Assembly (NCBI GenBank): GCA_045590955.1 | Contig: JAZNSB010000019.1 | Span: 1 to 34,192, forward strand | Length of the DNA: 34,192 nt | Source: JAZNSB01 sp045590955 | Lineage (GTDB): Bacteria > Pseudomonadota > Alphaproteobacteria > RF32 > CAG-239 | Reading direction: 5' to 3' | Shown: positions 24,935 to 33,432 of the stretch, piece by piece | How the letters are laid out: the number at the start of each line of letters is the position of its first letter | Numbering within the stretch: position 1 is the stretch's first letter | Notes under the pieces: model-generated | Told to the model about the DNA's origin: nothing | The model's database searches: none | Seen by the model: the letters and a program-made list of their open reading frames with translations, nothing else | Translations under genes and position numbers: made by a program

Positions 24935-26460
24935 TGAGTTCTTACCACACTACAAAATACACCATTGCGACCAAGACGACTGCAAATTCTATCGCCCTCT
25001 GCTAAATTTTGAATTGGACCAACCCTTAAATGGAACAATTCTTTGCCTTGACCATCGGCAGGAGCATCTACTGAAAAAAATGGCTCATAAGCCGATAAAA
25101 CATCAGAATGTTTTTCAGATAAGTCTGCCCATAAAGTTTCAAGCTTTCCTATATTATCATCCGTTCCAAGTTCTACAGAAATAGTTGAATTTTTATCAAC
25201 AATCGGCTTACTTGCGTCATTAACGCTATAATACATATTTGCAACATTTTGCATTGATGAACCAGACACCCCAGCACCTTGCTGATATGAAATTTGTGGC
25301 ATGTTTGCAGAAGATCCTGCATACTGAGGAACAACAACATCAGAACCGCCAACAGAAATGTTGTACTCACCTTGAACAGATGGCGCAGAACCTTGCGAGC
25401 TTCCAAAAGATGATGTTGCAGGAATTGGGGGAGGAACATCCCAACCAGAACCCAAACCTTCTGCAGAGGTGTAATTTTCTATACCCTGAGATGGGGATCT
25501 TCTCATTTTTAAGCAAATAAGTCTTTTACCGTTACGCAAAACCATATCCCCTATGCCCTCAACAATAATCAATCTGTTGTTTGGTCCTTTTGTTCTAAAG
25601 CCAACCGGAACTTCAACTTTTTCTACAATCATAGTAACAATCGGACGTTGAAGCATATTTAAGGATTTTTTGCCAAGATCTATGTAAGTAAAGATATTAT
25701 CTCTCCACACTCTTTCAGGAGCAATAACAACGTCATCAGGATTTGGGACATAAACTTCTATATCAAACTTTACTTCTTCAGGGTTAAAAGGAATTTCTTC
25801 CAACCAGCCTTCTTTTTGAAACCTTTTTGTTGCCATGGTTTGCCCTGATTTAGCAGGAGATTTTGCTCCCCCCATGGAAGAATATACACCCTGTCCTTTT
25901 GCTGATGAATCTTTATCTCCAATTACCTCTATATCAATAATGGAGTTGGTTAGTCTTTCTGTATTTACTCTTTCACTTTTTACATAAAACGCATATCTGT
26001 TGCCGGAACGACCAAACACAATAACGTTAGTATCTACACCAACCGGAGCACCCTGTTTAGGATGCAGCAACAAGGCATTAGGACCTATAATTTCTCCAGA
26101 AAATGATGCACCATCACCTATAATTAAATCCTCTATAAGTTCCCATTTAGGAAAGTTTATTAAGGTAACCATTGCTTCTCTAACTCTAACAGGCAAAACC
26201 AAATCCGGAGACCAATAGTATTTTGAATATGCCGGCTTTGACTGCCCTTCTCCCAAATTTTGGAGAGGATCAAGCCAAGCACTCTGAACCATTCCTAAAG
26301 AGTTTACCATACCCATATACCCCAAATTTTGCGGAGTATATTGACCTTGCATTTGGTCCGCACTCTGATCTAATTCTGATGTTGTTACTTGTGAAAAAGC
26401 TATCTTAGAACAAACTAAGATAACACCAATAACAAATATCTTTACAACTCCTAATTTCAT
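24931..26460 (-). CDS. virB9: VirB9/CagX-type T4SS protein with a C-terminal SPOR domain
   Basis: 509 residues against about 290 in classic VirB9. A signal peptide (1 to about 23, ending A-F-S) is followed by the N-terminal VirB9 domain (about 86-180: VREAMVTLINFPKWELIEDL, GDGASFSG, D-T-N-V-I-V-F-G-R-x-x-N-R-Y-A-F). The C-terminal VirB9 domain (about 246-320) has P-E-R-V-W-R-D-N-I-F-T-Y-I-D and N-R-L-I-I-V-E-G-I-G-D-M-V-L-R-N-G. A Ser/Gly/Gln linker (320-425) leads to a SPOR-like domain (about 426-508: I-S-V-E-L-G, a W-x-x-L helix, L-F-H-L-R-V-G-P, I-C-S-R-L, V-F-C-S-V-V). SPOR domains bind peptidoglycan lacking stem peptides. VirB9 works with VirB7 and VirB10 in the outer-membrane core; the SPOR part would add a cell-wall anchor. 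Confidence 0.92.
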   Translation of the reverse strand: MKLGVVKIFVIGVILVCSKIAFSQVTTSELDQSADQMQGQYTPQNLGYMGMVNSLGMVQSAWLDPLQNLGEGQSKPAYSKYYWSPDLVLPVRVREAMVTLINFPKWELIEDLIIGDGASFSGEIIGPNALLLHPKQGAPVGVDTNVIVFGRSGNRYAFYVKSERVNTERLTNSIIDIEVIGDKDSSAKGQGVYSSMGGAKSPAKSGQTMATKRFQKEGWLEEIPFNPEEVKFDIEVYVPNPDDVVIAPERVWRDNIFTYIDLGKKSLNMLQRPIVTMIVEKVEVPVGFRTKGPNNRLIIVEGIGDMVLRNGKRLICLKMRRSPSQGIENYTSAEGLGSGWDVPPPIPATSSFGSSQGSAPSVQGEYNISVGGSDVVVPQYAGSSANMPQISYQQGAGVSGSSMQNVANMYYSVNDASKPIVDKNSTISVELGTDDNIGKLETLWADLSEKHSDVLSAYEPFFSVDAPADGQGKELFHLRVGPIQNLAEGDRICSRLGRNGVFCSVVRTQ

Positions 26461-26471
26461 TTTTTTTCTTT

Positions 26472-27200
26472 CTATTCTGTTTGGTTAATTCTAAGAACAT
26501 AATCAGTTACTGTAAACCCAATAGGGTTGTTAAGCCTTTCTTTGTATTTTACAACTTTTTTTCTGTAGGCAATTCTTAAATTGGCTGTCCATTTTTGAAC
26601 CGTTGGTTTAGCGGAATCCGGATATATGTCTATAGTTTCATATTCTACTTGCCACAACCCTTCTGCAGGCTCACTTACCGACAAGATATTTACCTGTCTT
26701 GACATATACCTTTCCCTAATTAAGTTTAAGCCTTTGTAAGCAGTGCCTTTTAAGAAACTATCATAGACTTTTGGACTGGACATTTCATGTATAGGACCTG
26801 AAGGCATCCATCTTGCTTCCATTTCAGCAATGTCTGTAACAAAGGTACTTCTAAGCAAGACATATTGACGAACAAAAATTTCCGTAATTGGTTTGTGGCT
26901 TGCCAAATTTTTATCAAGCGGAACAATTTTATAAACCTGATCTGCTTTATTACTAAAGGTTAACAAAAACGGCTCTATCCTATACAACGGAATAACTTTG
27001 AAAATGGCAAAAAGCATCAGCAAATTGCAGCAAACACTTATTGCAAAAACAATAGCAAAAGCTCTTGCTGTCCAAAGATATCTTTTTTCTGACACATTTT
27101 CAACATACACAGAAGAAGCACTCTGAGAAGGTTTTTTTCTCTGAACCGTTCCAGTAATTCTTCTTTGTTCCGGTGTTATTCTGCCCAACTGTTCTACCAT
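26472..27200 (-). CDS. virB8: VirB8-type T4SS protein, copy b
   Basis: 242 residues from the ATG at 27200; a TTG three codons earlier is possible but adjoins the preceding stop. Short cytoplasmic N-terminus, one membrane helix (about 47-70), then the periplasmic VirB8 domain with Y-R-I-E-P-F-L-L, an R-Q-Y-V-L-L-R-S helix, W-x-V-E-Y-E-T, W-T-A-N-L-R-I and the closing N-N-P-I-G-F-T-V-T-D-Y. VirB8 is a bitopic scaffold of the inner-membrane complex. It lies between the VirB7-like lipoprotein and VirB9, the classic position. It is related to but clearly diverged from copy a. Confidence 0.92.
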   Translation of the reverse strand: MVEQLGRITPEQRRITGTVQRKKPSQSASSVYVENVSEKRYLWTARAFAIVFAISVCCNLLMLFAIFKVIPLYRIEPFLLTFSNKADQVYKIVPLDKNLASHKPITEIFVRQYVLLRSTFVTDIAEMEARWMPSGPIHEMSSPKVYDSFLKGTAYKGLNLIRERYMSRQVNILSVSEPAEGLWQVEYETIDIYPDSAKPTVQKWTANLRIAYRKKVVKYKERLNNPIGFTVTDYVLRINQTE

Positions 27201-27209
27201 TTGCCCCAA

Positions 27210-27392
27210 CTATATTGTTTCCACAAACCAATCTGGCAATGTTTTGGGCAAATCCAGGTGCGTGCAAGCACAAGGAGAGAGTTTTAACTCTTCAACCCCC
27301 CTTCCAACACCAACAGGTTCCGGCTCATAGTAAGAGCCAAAACAACCGCTTATCAAAGATAATGATAAAATTAAAAGCGCTTTTTTAATCAT
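27210..27392 (-). CDS. small VirB7-like lipoprotein
   Basis: 60 residues with a lipobox L-I-S-G-C (Cys17), giving a mature lipoprotein of about 44 residues. Mature Cys residues in S-P-C-A-C-T (about 41 and 43) could make a disulfide, as VirB7 does with VirB9. Size, lipobox and position directly before VirB8-b and VirB9 fit VirB7, which has little sequence conservation; the identity is therefore positional. The stop is 9 bases before the VirB8-b ATG. Confidence 0.8.
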   Translation of the reverse strand: MIKKALLILSLSLISGCFGSYYEPEPVGVGRGVEELKLSPCACTHLDLPKTLPDWFVETI

Positions 27393-27422
27393 CTTTCCCT
27401 CATTGACAAATACAGATATTTT

Positions 27423-27459
27423 ATAAGTTATACTCTTTTATATTAAAAGTCTAACTTAT
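27423..27459 (-). promoter_or_regulatory. hairpin and candidate promoter in the VirB8-a / VirB7 gap
   Basis: This 107-base gap (27393-27499) is the only sizeable break in the minus-strand operon. It holds an imperfect stem: outer arms ATAAGTTA/TAACTTAT (27423-27430, 27452-27459) and inner arms CTTTTA/TAAAAG (27435-27440, 27444-27449). Read on the minus strand, TTAGAC (27449-27454) and TATAAC (27427-27432) are 16 bases apart and could be an internal promoter. Either RNA processing or extra expression of the core genes would fit. Confidence 0.35.
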
Positions 27460-27499
27460 TGGATATAAAATCCCCAACTTATCAACAGGGCTATTGATT

Positions 27500-28291
27500 T
27501 TATTTGTTATCTGTTTCTTCTACTTGGTTTGTAAAAATTGAGTCCTCAACCGGATCTTGTGAATATCTGGTTACCGTAAAACCAAGCGGATTAATCAATC
27601 TTCTACCCACAAACATGCGTTGAGGATAGAAAAAAGCAGTTACAGATGCAGTCCATTTTTGTTTTTTTAACGTAAGAGCAACAGAACCACTTTGTGCAGA
27701 TGATTGAAATGTTTCATACGTAATGAATTCTACTCTCCATACAGAACTTTTTCCCCCGGAACCAACTCTACCTATTTTAGTAATTTCAACTTCTTGAGTT
27801 TTATTGTTTTTTTCTGTTTCTATCAAAAAGCTTTCAAGCCCTTTTTCAAATTCATTATATACATCAGAGCTTGAGAAAAAGTGAAGTATTCCTCCTCGGC
27901 TCATTCTGCTTTTCATTTCTTGAACATCATTAATAATGGTATTGCGAACAATAACGTATTGTTTTACATACATTTCCATCAGTTTTTCTTTAGACGCCAT
28001 ATCCAGTGCAATAGCCTCGTTTCTGACAATTTTTTCTGATGAATCTTGGCTTATTATCAAGAAAGGCTCTACCGTAATTTGTGGGGCAAGCTTATATAAT
28101 GACAACGAAGAAGCCAAAAATATGCTTAAGCCTATGAACGAAAAAAAGATAAACAATCTGGACAACCACATATAGTAGTATAATTTTAAAGATTTTTTTT
28201 CTTTTTCTTCTTTTTCCAAAAAATTTACTTGCGTAGAATTAGCGTCTGTAATTAAACGTTGTTGCTGGCCTTGTATTTGTTGTCCGTTCAT
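27500..28291 (-). CDS. virB8: VirB8-type T4SS protein, copy a
   Basis: 263 residues. A polar Gln-rich N-terminus and a Glu/Lys stretch precede one membrane helix (about 44-68). The periplasmic domain shows V-E-P-F-L-I, K-Q-Y-V-I-V-R-N, F-S-S-S-D-V-Y-N-E-F, W-R-V-E-F-I-T-Y-E, W-T-A-S-V-T-A-F and the closing I-N-P-L-G-F-T-V-T-R-Y. The ATG follows the preceding stop by one base, so translation is coupled. Two VirB8 proteins in one operon, flanking VirB7, suggest a hetero-oligomeric scaffold or division of labour; two VirB8 copies are also known from rickettsial systems. Confidence 0.92.
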   Translation of the reverse strand: MNGQQIQGQQQRLITDANSTQVNFLEKEEKEKKSLKLYYYMWLSRLFIFFSFIGLSIFLASSLSLYKLAPQITVEPFLIISQDSSEKIVRNEAIALDMASKEKLMEMYVKQYVIVRNTIINDVQEMKSRMSRGGILHFFSSSDVYNEFEKGLESFLIETEKNNKTQEVEITKIGRVGSGGKSSVWRVEFITYETFQSSAQSGSVALTLKKQKWTASVTAFFYPQRMFVGRRLINPLGFTVTRYSQDPVEDSIFTNQVEETDNK

Positions 28292-28292
28292 G

Positions 28293-31200
28293 TTATTTTA
28301 TCCTATAAACTCCACAATATGGCTTAATATCTATTCCAGCGCCGTCTGCAGCGTCTTTTTCATATGTATCTACCGTATTTCTGTCCGCCTGTTTGGTCTT
28401 TAACTCTGATTGCAACTCTGTTATGTTTATTTCTCCTGTTTCCTGATTTATCGGAATTGAGTTGTAATCTATATTAAGCAAGCAAGTTTTATCCATATTA
28501 AGAGCTGTTAAAAGAGCTTCATGTGTTAACAATTTTCTTTCTAAAGCCTTTTGTCCTTTTACTTTTACAGAAGACATAGAATCTCTAAATTGACCAATTT
28601 TTTTATTTTTTGCAGACATCAACTTATTATTAATGCTCTCATAAACCTTTTCATCTGCCAGATTAACACCTTCACTTACGGAATAACCAACCTTTTGCAA
28701 TAACTCTGCAATGTTTTTTTCTGCTTCAAGAATTTGTTTTTCCAATTCGGCAAGTTGGTTTTCTATGTCTACTCTTGCATCATATGCTTCCAGATATGCT
28801 CCAACCTGATTTTTGTTAAATAACATATCTTGTGAAACGTTATCTTCATATGTCGGGTCTTCTGCCTCTTCATTCTGATTTTTTTCATAAATAAGTTCCA
28901 ACAATCTATCAACTTGTGCAATTAAAGATAAGCCCTTATCCTGATTAAGGGTAAAGAGCGAACCCAGCTCACTTGTTATCTTGTGTGATTGCGGATCTTT
29001 GAGTTTTTCTCCTTTGCATTTTTCAGAATTAAACAAAGATTTTCTTACAACACATCTACTGTCTGTAATTTTATCATCTGTAGTTAAAGTATTAAATGCA
29101 CATACTTTTTGAGGATAATCAGTGTAGTAACTGGCGTCTGAAACAGTGGCATATTTGGCTTTAATTTTTTTGATATTTTCTTCTACGTCTAAGCCAATCA
29201 ACAGACTTTTTTCAGTTACCCAACAAGGATAAATACCTCCCCATACAAACTCCGGAGATAACGCTTCAACTTGATCATTAGTTATGCCAACAAAACTTTC
29301 TAGAGGAAAGTTTTCTCCTTCAATATTGCCTTGAGCATCTATAGCAGTAACAAAAACCTTTTCTGCTGTCATAAGTTGCCATACTTCAGGTAAATTACCA
29401 TATTCATTTTCATAATATGTTTTGAATGCTGCAAATGACGTACCTTGTTTTAGGCTCTTCCAGTCTGCCCAATCAGTATCATCCAAGTGTATCACTTCTC
29501 TTAATGGCAATCTGGTATTGTTTGGTGCTGCTTTTGGAGCTTTTAAAACTCTGTCATCTATACCTACAAAATAATGTTCTGCTTCTTGTTCATCAACGTT
29601 CTGGGCTTCTCCAAAGACAATTTCTGCTGCAGTTTTGATAATTTCTACTGTTTTATCTTCCACACTGATAGTTAAAGATATGCCTTGCAAAGCCTTTATG
29701 GCATCCATTGTTTCTTTATGCAATCTAGCAACCTTTGATGCACCTTGTGGTGTATAAGAAGAATTTTTTGCCTTAATTGCCTTAACAAGCTGGTCTATTT
29801 TTGCAAAAGCAATTATTTTTCCTGCATCCAACTTTAATCCTAAATCATCTGCAAAACCTTCAAACTCTGTTTCTACTTTTTTTTGAGCTTCTTCAATTTC
29901 TTCTGCCGGAAGTCCGACGAGTTCTTTTTCTACTTGGGCTAGCATAGATTTCAATGATGAGTCCATATTCCCTTTCAAAATGGTTTTAACCGCATCATAT
30001 TTTTTATCTAAATATAGGTTATAAAAGTTTTTAACATCATGCCAAATTGGAAATTTTAATTCCCCTTCTTCTTCAAGATTTTGTGCAACCTGAGAGCCTA
30101 TTCTCCAAGCCATTACACCAATATCTCTGGCTGAATCATCTTGAGCAGCCGTTTTATTTTTATTTTTTTTGCTTCGGCCTTTAAAAATCTCCTTAAAGTT
30201 TGCCATTTTTTCACCTAGCGTGGTTCCTGAAGAAGATTCATCATTATATTTTTGCTCTTCTTCAATTTGAGCTTCTGAAGGCTGAGCGCTTTCAATATCT
30301 GTATCAAAATTTTCTACGCCAGGTTTTTCTTCCATTTCTTCATCATCAGAATCCATCATTTTGGCTTTCATCAGCTCAAAAGTGTTTTTTGCTCTTGCCG
30401 AAATATCTAGCCACCTTTTATCAACTTTAGCCATTCCCCCACTTTCAAATAAGCCTTTTGTGCAGATTTCTACGGTTTTGCTGATTTGTATTATTTCTTG
30501 TTTTCTCTCTTCAAGTTCGGAACGTCTTTTATATAAGCTTTTATAATCCCTCATCTTATTGATATTATAATGCAGATCTATTGCCTCAAGTCCCAACTTT
30601 TCTATTGCTTCAAATTTGGCAAATTCTTCTTTAAATTCTAACCTGTTTACCTTTTGTTCTTCTTTTTTGGGTTTAGCAGGCGCAAGTTGCAACTTTGCAA
30701 AATATTGCGGTTGCTGACTTTGATATTTCAGGCTTAAAGCAGCATCTTCTTTTGGACAATCTTCCTTCTCATTCGCGCTTGTTTCTTCTATGATTTTTGC
30801 TGCGGTAAACTGTGATTTTATTGCTAAAAGCTCTTCAAACAGTTTTAATGCTTCATCATATAAAACATTAGCTTTTAAATTATAGTATGCTGTGTCTATT
30901 TCTGATGTGCTATCCGCACCAGAAATTTCATTTTCAAAAAGACCTATTTCTCCTTTTATTTTTTCAATCTCTTTTTCCACATTAAGTGCTGCAGTAACCG
31001 CTTCAACCAAGGTGTCTTCATAAAACTTTTTGGCTTCAAGCTCATATTTCATATTTTTGTCTCTAAAATCTAAGTCTGATTTGCAATATGGACTGGTAAA
31101 GAAAAGCTCGTCCATCAAACCGTATATAGCTTCTTCATATTCTTGTTTTGACTTTGTGCCGTCTATGGTAATGTTGGCACAATCTAAGTTCTGTTCTACA

Positions 31201-31463
31201 CTATTAACAGATGCAACCTCTCCAAGTTGTGCTTCCGGAAAATCTTTTTTTCCGCCTATTTTTAGTGAGGCCAAAAAAGCCTGTGCTTTTTTACGTACAT
31301 CTCCAACGGTTTTGAGGGCCTCACCGACATCTTCTACAGCTCCTTGAACGATATTAATAAAATCTGCATAGACAAAGGCGTGAACTTTTTTAACTCCGAT
31401 TGTATTTAAAAAGAGTGCCAAAGCAAGCATTGAAGTGTATGTAATAAGTTTATTTTTTTTCAT
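28293..31463 (-). CDS. large exported helix-rich protein, unknown function
   Basis: 1056 residues from the ATG at 31463, which has GAGGGGG (31470-31476) 6 bases upstream and starts a signal peptide ending V-H-A (about residue 30). The mature protein is long, charged and mostly helical, with coiled-coil-like stretches (about 120-220, 290-350, 920-990), a Glu-rich region (about 385-430), and scattered Cys residues. No membrane helix beyond the signal. The start overlaps the preceding gene by 14 bases. It sits directly upstream of VirB8-a, in the zone where VirB5/VirB6 stand in classic operons. I recognise no family; a periplasmic or surface T4SS component is the reasonable guess. Confidence 0.82.
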   Translation of the reverse strand: MKKNKLITYTSMLALALFLNTIGVKKVHAFVYADFINIVQGAVEDVGEALKTVGDVRKKAQAFLASLKIGGKKDFPEAQLGEVASVNSVEQNLDCANITIDGTKSKQEYEEAIYGLMDELFFTSPYCKSDLDFRDKNMKYELEAKKFYEDTLVEAVTAALNVEKEIEKIKGEIGLFENEISGADSTSEIDTAYYNLKANVLYDEALKLFEELLAIKSQFTAAKIIEETSANEKEDCPKEDAALSLKYQSQQPQYFAKLQLAPAKPKKEEQKVNRLEFKEEFAKFEAIEKLGLEAIDLHYNINKMRDYKSLYKRRSELEERKQEIIQISKTVEICTKGLFESGGMAKVDKRWLDISARAKNTFELMKAKMMDSDDEEMEEKPGVENFDTDIESAQPSEAQIEEEQKYNDESSSGTTLGEKMANFKEIFKGRSKKNKNKTAAQDDSARDIGVMAWRIGSQVAQNLEEEGELKFPIWHDVKNFYNLYLDKKYDAVKTILKGNMDSSLKSMLAQVEKELVGLPAEEIEEAQKKVETEFEGFADDLGLKLDAGKIIAFAKIDQLVKAIKAKNSSYTPQGASKVARLHKETMDAIKALQGISLTISVEDKTVEIIKTAAEIVFGEAQNVDEQEAEHYFVGIDDRVLKAPKAAPNNTRLPLREVIHLDDTDWADWKSLKQGTSFAAFKTYYENEYGNLPEVWQLMTAEKVFVTAIDAQGNIEGENFPLESFVGITNDQVEALSPEFVWGGIYPCWVTEKSLLIGLDVEENIKKIKAKYATVSDASYYTDYPQKVCAFNTLTTDDKITDSRCVVRKSLFNSEKCKGEKLKDPQSHKITSELGSLFTLNQDKGLSLIAQVDRLLELIYEKNQNEEAEDPTYEDNVSQDMLFNKNQVGAYLEAYDARVDIENQLAELEKQILEAEKNIAELLQKVGYSVSEGVNLADEKVYESINNKLMSAKNKKIGQFRDSMSSVKVKGQKALERKLLTHEALLTALNMDKTCLLNIDYNSIPINQETGEINITELQSELKTKQADRNTVDTYEKDAADGAGIDIKPYCGVYRIK

Positions 31464-32631
31464 TGGTTGCCCCCTCTTCTTGATATACATATTTGCACAA
31501 GTTTAACGTACCGTAATTGCCATCGCTAAGAACTTCTGTCTGAGTAGACATTGCCATAGCTGATTGTCCTTGCATTTTGATGCTTTGAGCAAGCTGTTCC
31601 AAAACACTAACCATCATTTTGAGCTTTTGAATCTTTTGATCAGTATTTGCAGATCTGGCCCCTTGCTGTGTATCAAGACTAGAATTTGCCGCTTGATAAA
31701 CATCTTCTGCTTCCTGCATTTCTTTAGTTAGATTTGCTTTGCTAAATATGGCTACAGACAAAGCTCCGGCAACAGCCTTTATGTTTGCACCTTTGTTTCT
31801 TGCCTGTAATTGTTCCATGTGCTCTGTTGTTTGAGCCGCCCCTTTTGCTCCCAAAAGACTATTTGCAACTTCTTCTTGACCGGGGCCTTTTTGTTCATTA
31901 ATTGCAGAAGTAATATCTTTTAACATTTTCTGAGCTTCATCCAAACTATCTTGCAACTCTTTTACTTGTTCTTGGCTTTCTTGAGTAAGCTGCTCAAGTT
32001 CCTCTTTATATTTTTTTTCTACTTCAAGAGCTTGTGTGTCTAACTGAGCGATTTCTTTGTTCATTGAATCTATATGAGCTTGATGTGTTAATGCCCCCGC
32101 CTCATTTTGATTGGCCTTTGCCAAATCTAATAATTGTTGTGTTGCACTTACATTGGTTCGAAGTTTTTGTTGTTGTTCTTCAATCTGAGCCAGTTCTGTT
32201 TTTTTACTTGCTTCAAGCTCTGCTTTTTTCTGTTCTGCTTTTTGTTCTGCTTCTTTTATTTGTTTGCCAGCTTGAGCTACCTTTTCTGTAGCTTCTCCTT
32301 TTTCTTTGAAACTTTTTGCCATTGATTGCGCATTTGAGACACTTGATTTAGCATCAGAAACAACATCTGTTGCCTGCCCTTTTAGTTTATTAAATGTTTC
32401 TTTGTATTTTTTAAATTCATCTATACCAGACTGCACACCGGAAATTAATCTGTTATCCACCAATTTTTCTTGCACTTCAGCAATTCCATCTTCTATCTTA
32501 ACTGCATAGGTGGTAATTGATGTAATACACTGTCCGGCTTCAGAGCCAATATCAAAAACTTGTGCTTTACTTACGGATGTCAATAAAACAGACAGAAGTA
32601 AAATCCATACATATGTCAAAAACCTATTCAT
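31450..32631 (-). CDS. exported coiled-coil protein, VirB5-position
   Basis: 393 residues from the ATG at 32631: AAGGGGG (32637-32643) is 5 bases upstream and a signal peptide ending S-K-A (about 24) follows. An upstream in-frame ATG would put a charged segment before the signal. The mature protein has a short head (QVFDIGSEAGQCI), then a long Lys/Glu/Gln coiled coil (about 80-250) and further helices, ending in a segment with G-T-L-N-L-C-K-Y. Two Cys near the two ends may pair. A VirB5-like minor pilus or periplasmic role is suggested by export, helicity and location, without a diagnostic motif. Confidence 0.8.
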   Translation of the reverse strand: MNRFLTYVWILLLSVLLTSVSKAQVFDIGSEAGQCITSITTYAVKIEDGIAEVQEKLVDNRLISGVQSGIDEFKKYKETFNKLKGQATDVVSDAKSSVSNAQSMAKSFKEKGEATEKVAQAGKQIKEAEQKAEQKKAELEASKKTELAQIEEQQQKLRTNVSATQQLLDLAKANQNEAGALTHQAHIDSMNKEIAQLDTQALEVEKKYKEELEQLTQESQEQVKELQDSLDEAQKMLKDITSAINEQKGPGQEEVANSLLGAKGAAQTTEHMEQLQARNKGANIKAVAGALSVAIFSKANLTKEMQEAEDVYQAANSSLDTQQGARSANTDQKIQKLKMMVSVLEQLAQSIKMQGQSAMAMSTQTEVLSDGNYGTLNLCKYVYQEEGATNEKK

Positions 32632-32641
32632 CTTTACCCCC

Positions 32642-33424
32642 TTATTCGCCTTCTGCTTGCTCATCCTCAGTTACATTTGTGTTTTTTGATAAATTTTTAA
32701 ACAGCCTCATCTGTTCTGCATGATTTAATCTGGCTTGCATAACTACAATTCTGGACAAACGTTTAGCAATATCGCTGGTTATGTCATAATTTAATTTATC
32801 TATTTGCATTTTTGCCGTCAATTCGTCGGCGGAAGATGTGTCGGGAACAGATAAATTTGAAGATGATTCTCCTTCATCATTTTTCTGTGAATCTTTTGCT
32901 GCTGAAAGTGAGTATCTTGTTAAAAGTGCATCAGTATATAAACTTGCGGCATAATGTTGCATATATTCATTTAAATATTGTATATTTTTTTCGGCATCCA
33001 AAACATTAGTATATGTTATGGTGCTTAATATTGTTTCTGAAAGCTTTTCTGAATCTTTTTCTTTTATTGCATCTTCATATGCTGCTTCTTCTTTGTTTAC
33101 AGAAGAACCTTCTTGTGCTTTATCTCCTTCTCCTTTTAATGAACCGCTTAAATCTGAAATTAGTCCTTTAAAACCTTCTTCGGTAAAGAGGTTTTTACCT
33201 TTTTCAATTAAAGACTTTCCTTTTTCAACATATTCCATTACAGAGGCTTTTAATTGTTCTATTCTTTGTTTCAATTGTTCTAATTTAGATAGTGTCTGTT
33301 GCCCTTGTTCTAAAGAAGAAACAATTTTTGTTCCCTTATAAAGCGGATCTCCTGCCTTTGCTTGAAAAACAGTTCCACTTAACATTATGAATAAAGTAAT
33401 TATGAAAATTTTTATATACTTCAT
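32642..33424 (-). CDS. exported helical protein, VirB5/TrbJ-like
   Basis: 260 residues. Signal peptide ends A-K-A (about 24), followed by G-D-P and a helix with repeated Leu/Gln spacing (LEQGQQTLSKLEQLKQRIEQ). This resembles the N-terminal helix of VirB5/TrbJ proteins, which sit at the T4SS pilus tip. A Ser/Glu-rich low-complexity middle and a C-terminal helix containing V-V-M-Q-A-R-L-N-H follow. AGGAGG just upstream overlaps the preceding stop region. VirB5 assignment is tentative. Confidence 0.78.
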   Translation of the reverse strand: MKYIKIFIITLFIMLSGTVFQAKAGDPLYKGTKIVSSLEQGQQTLSKLEQLKQRIEQLKASVMEYVEKGKSLIEKGKNLFTEEGFKGLISDLSGSLKGEGDKAQEGSSVNKEEAAYEDAIKEKDSEKLSETILSTITYTNVLDAEKNIQYLNEYMQHYAASLYTDALLTRYSLSAAKDSQKNDEGESSSNLSVPDTSSADELTAKMQIDKLNYDITSDIAKRLSRIVVMQARLNHAEQMRLFKNLSKNTNVTEDEQAEGE

Positions 33425-33432
33425 AACTCCTC

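Noticed and set aside
27201..27209. TTG start for VirB8-b
   Set aside because: It touches the VirB7 stop codon and has no better ribosome site than the ATG at 27200.
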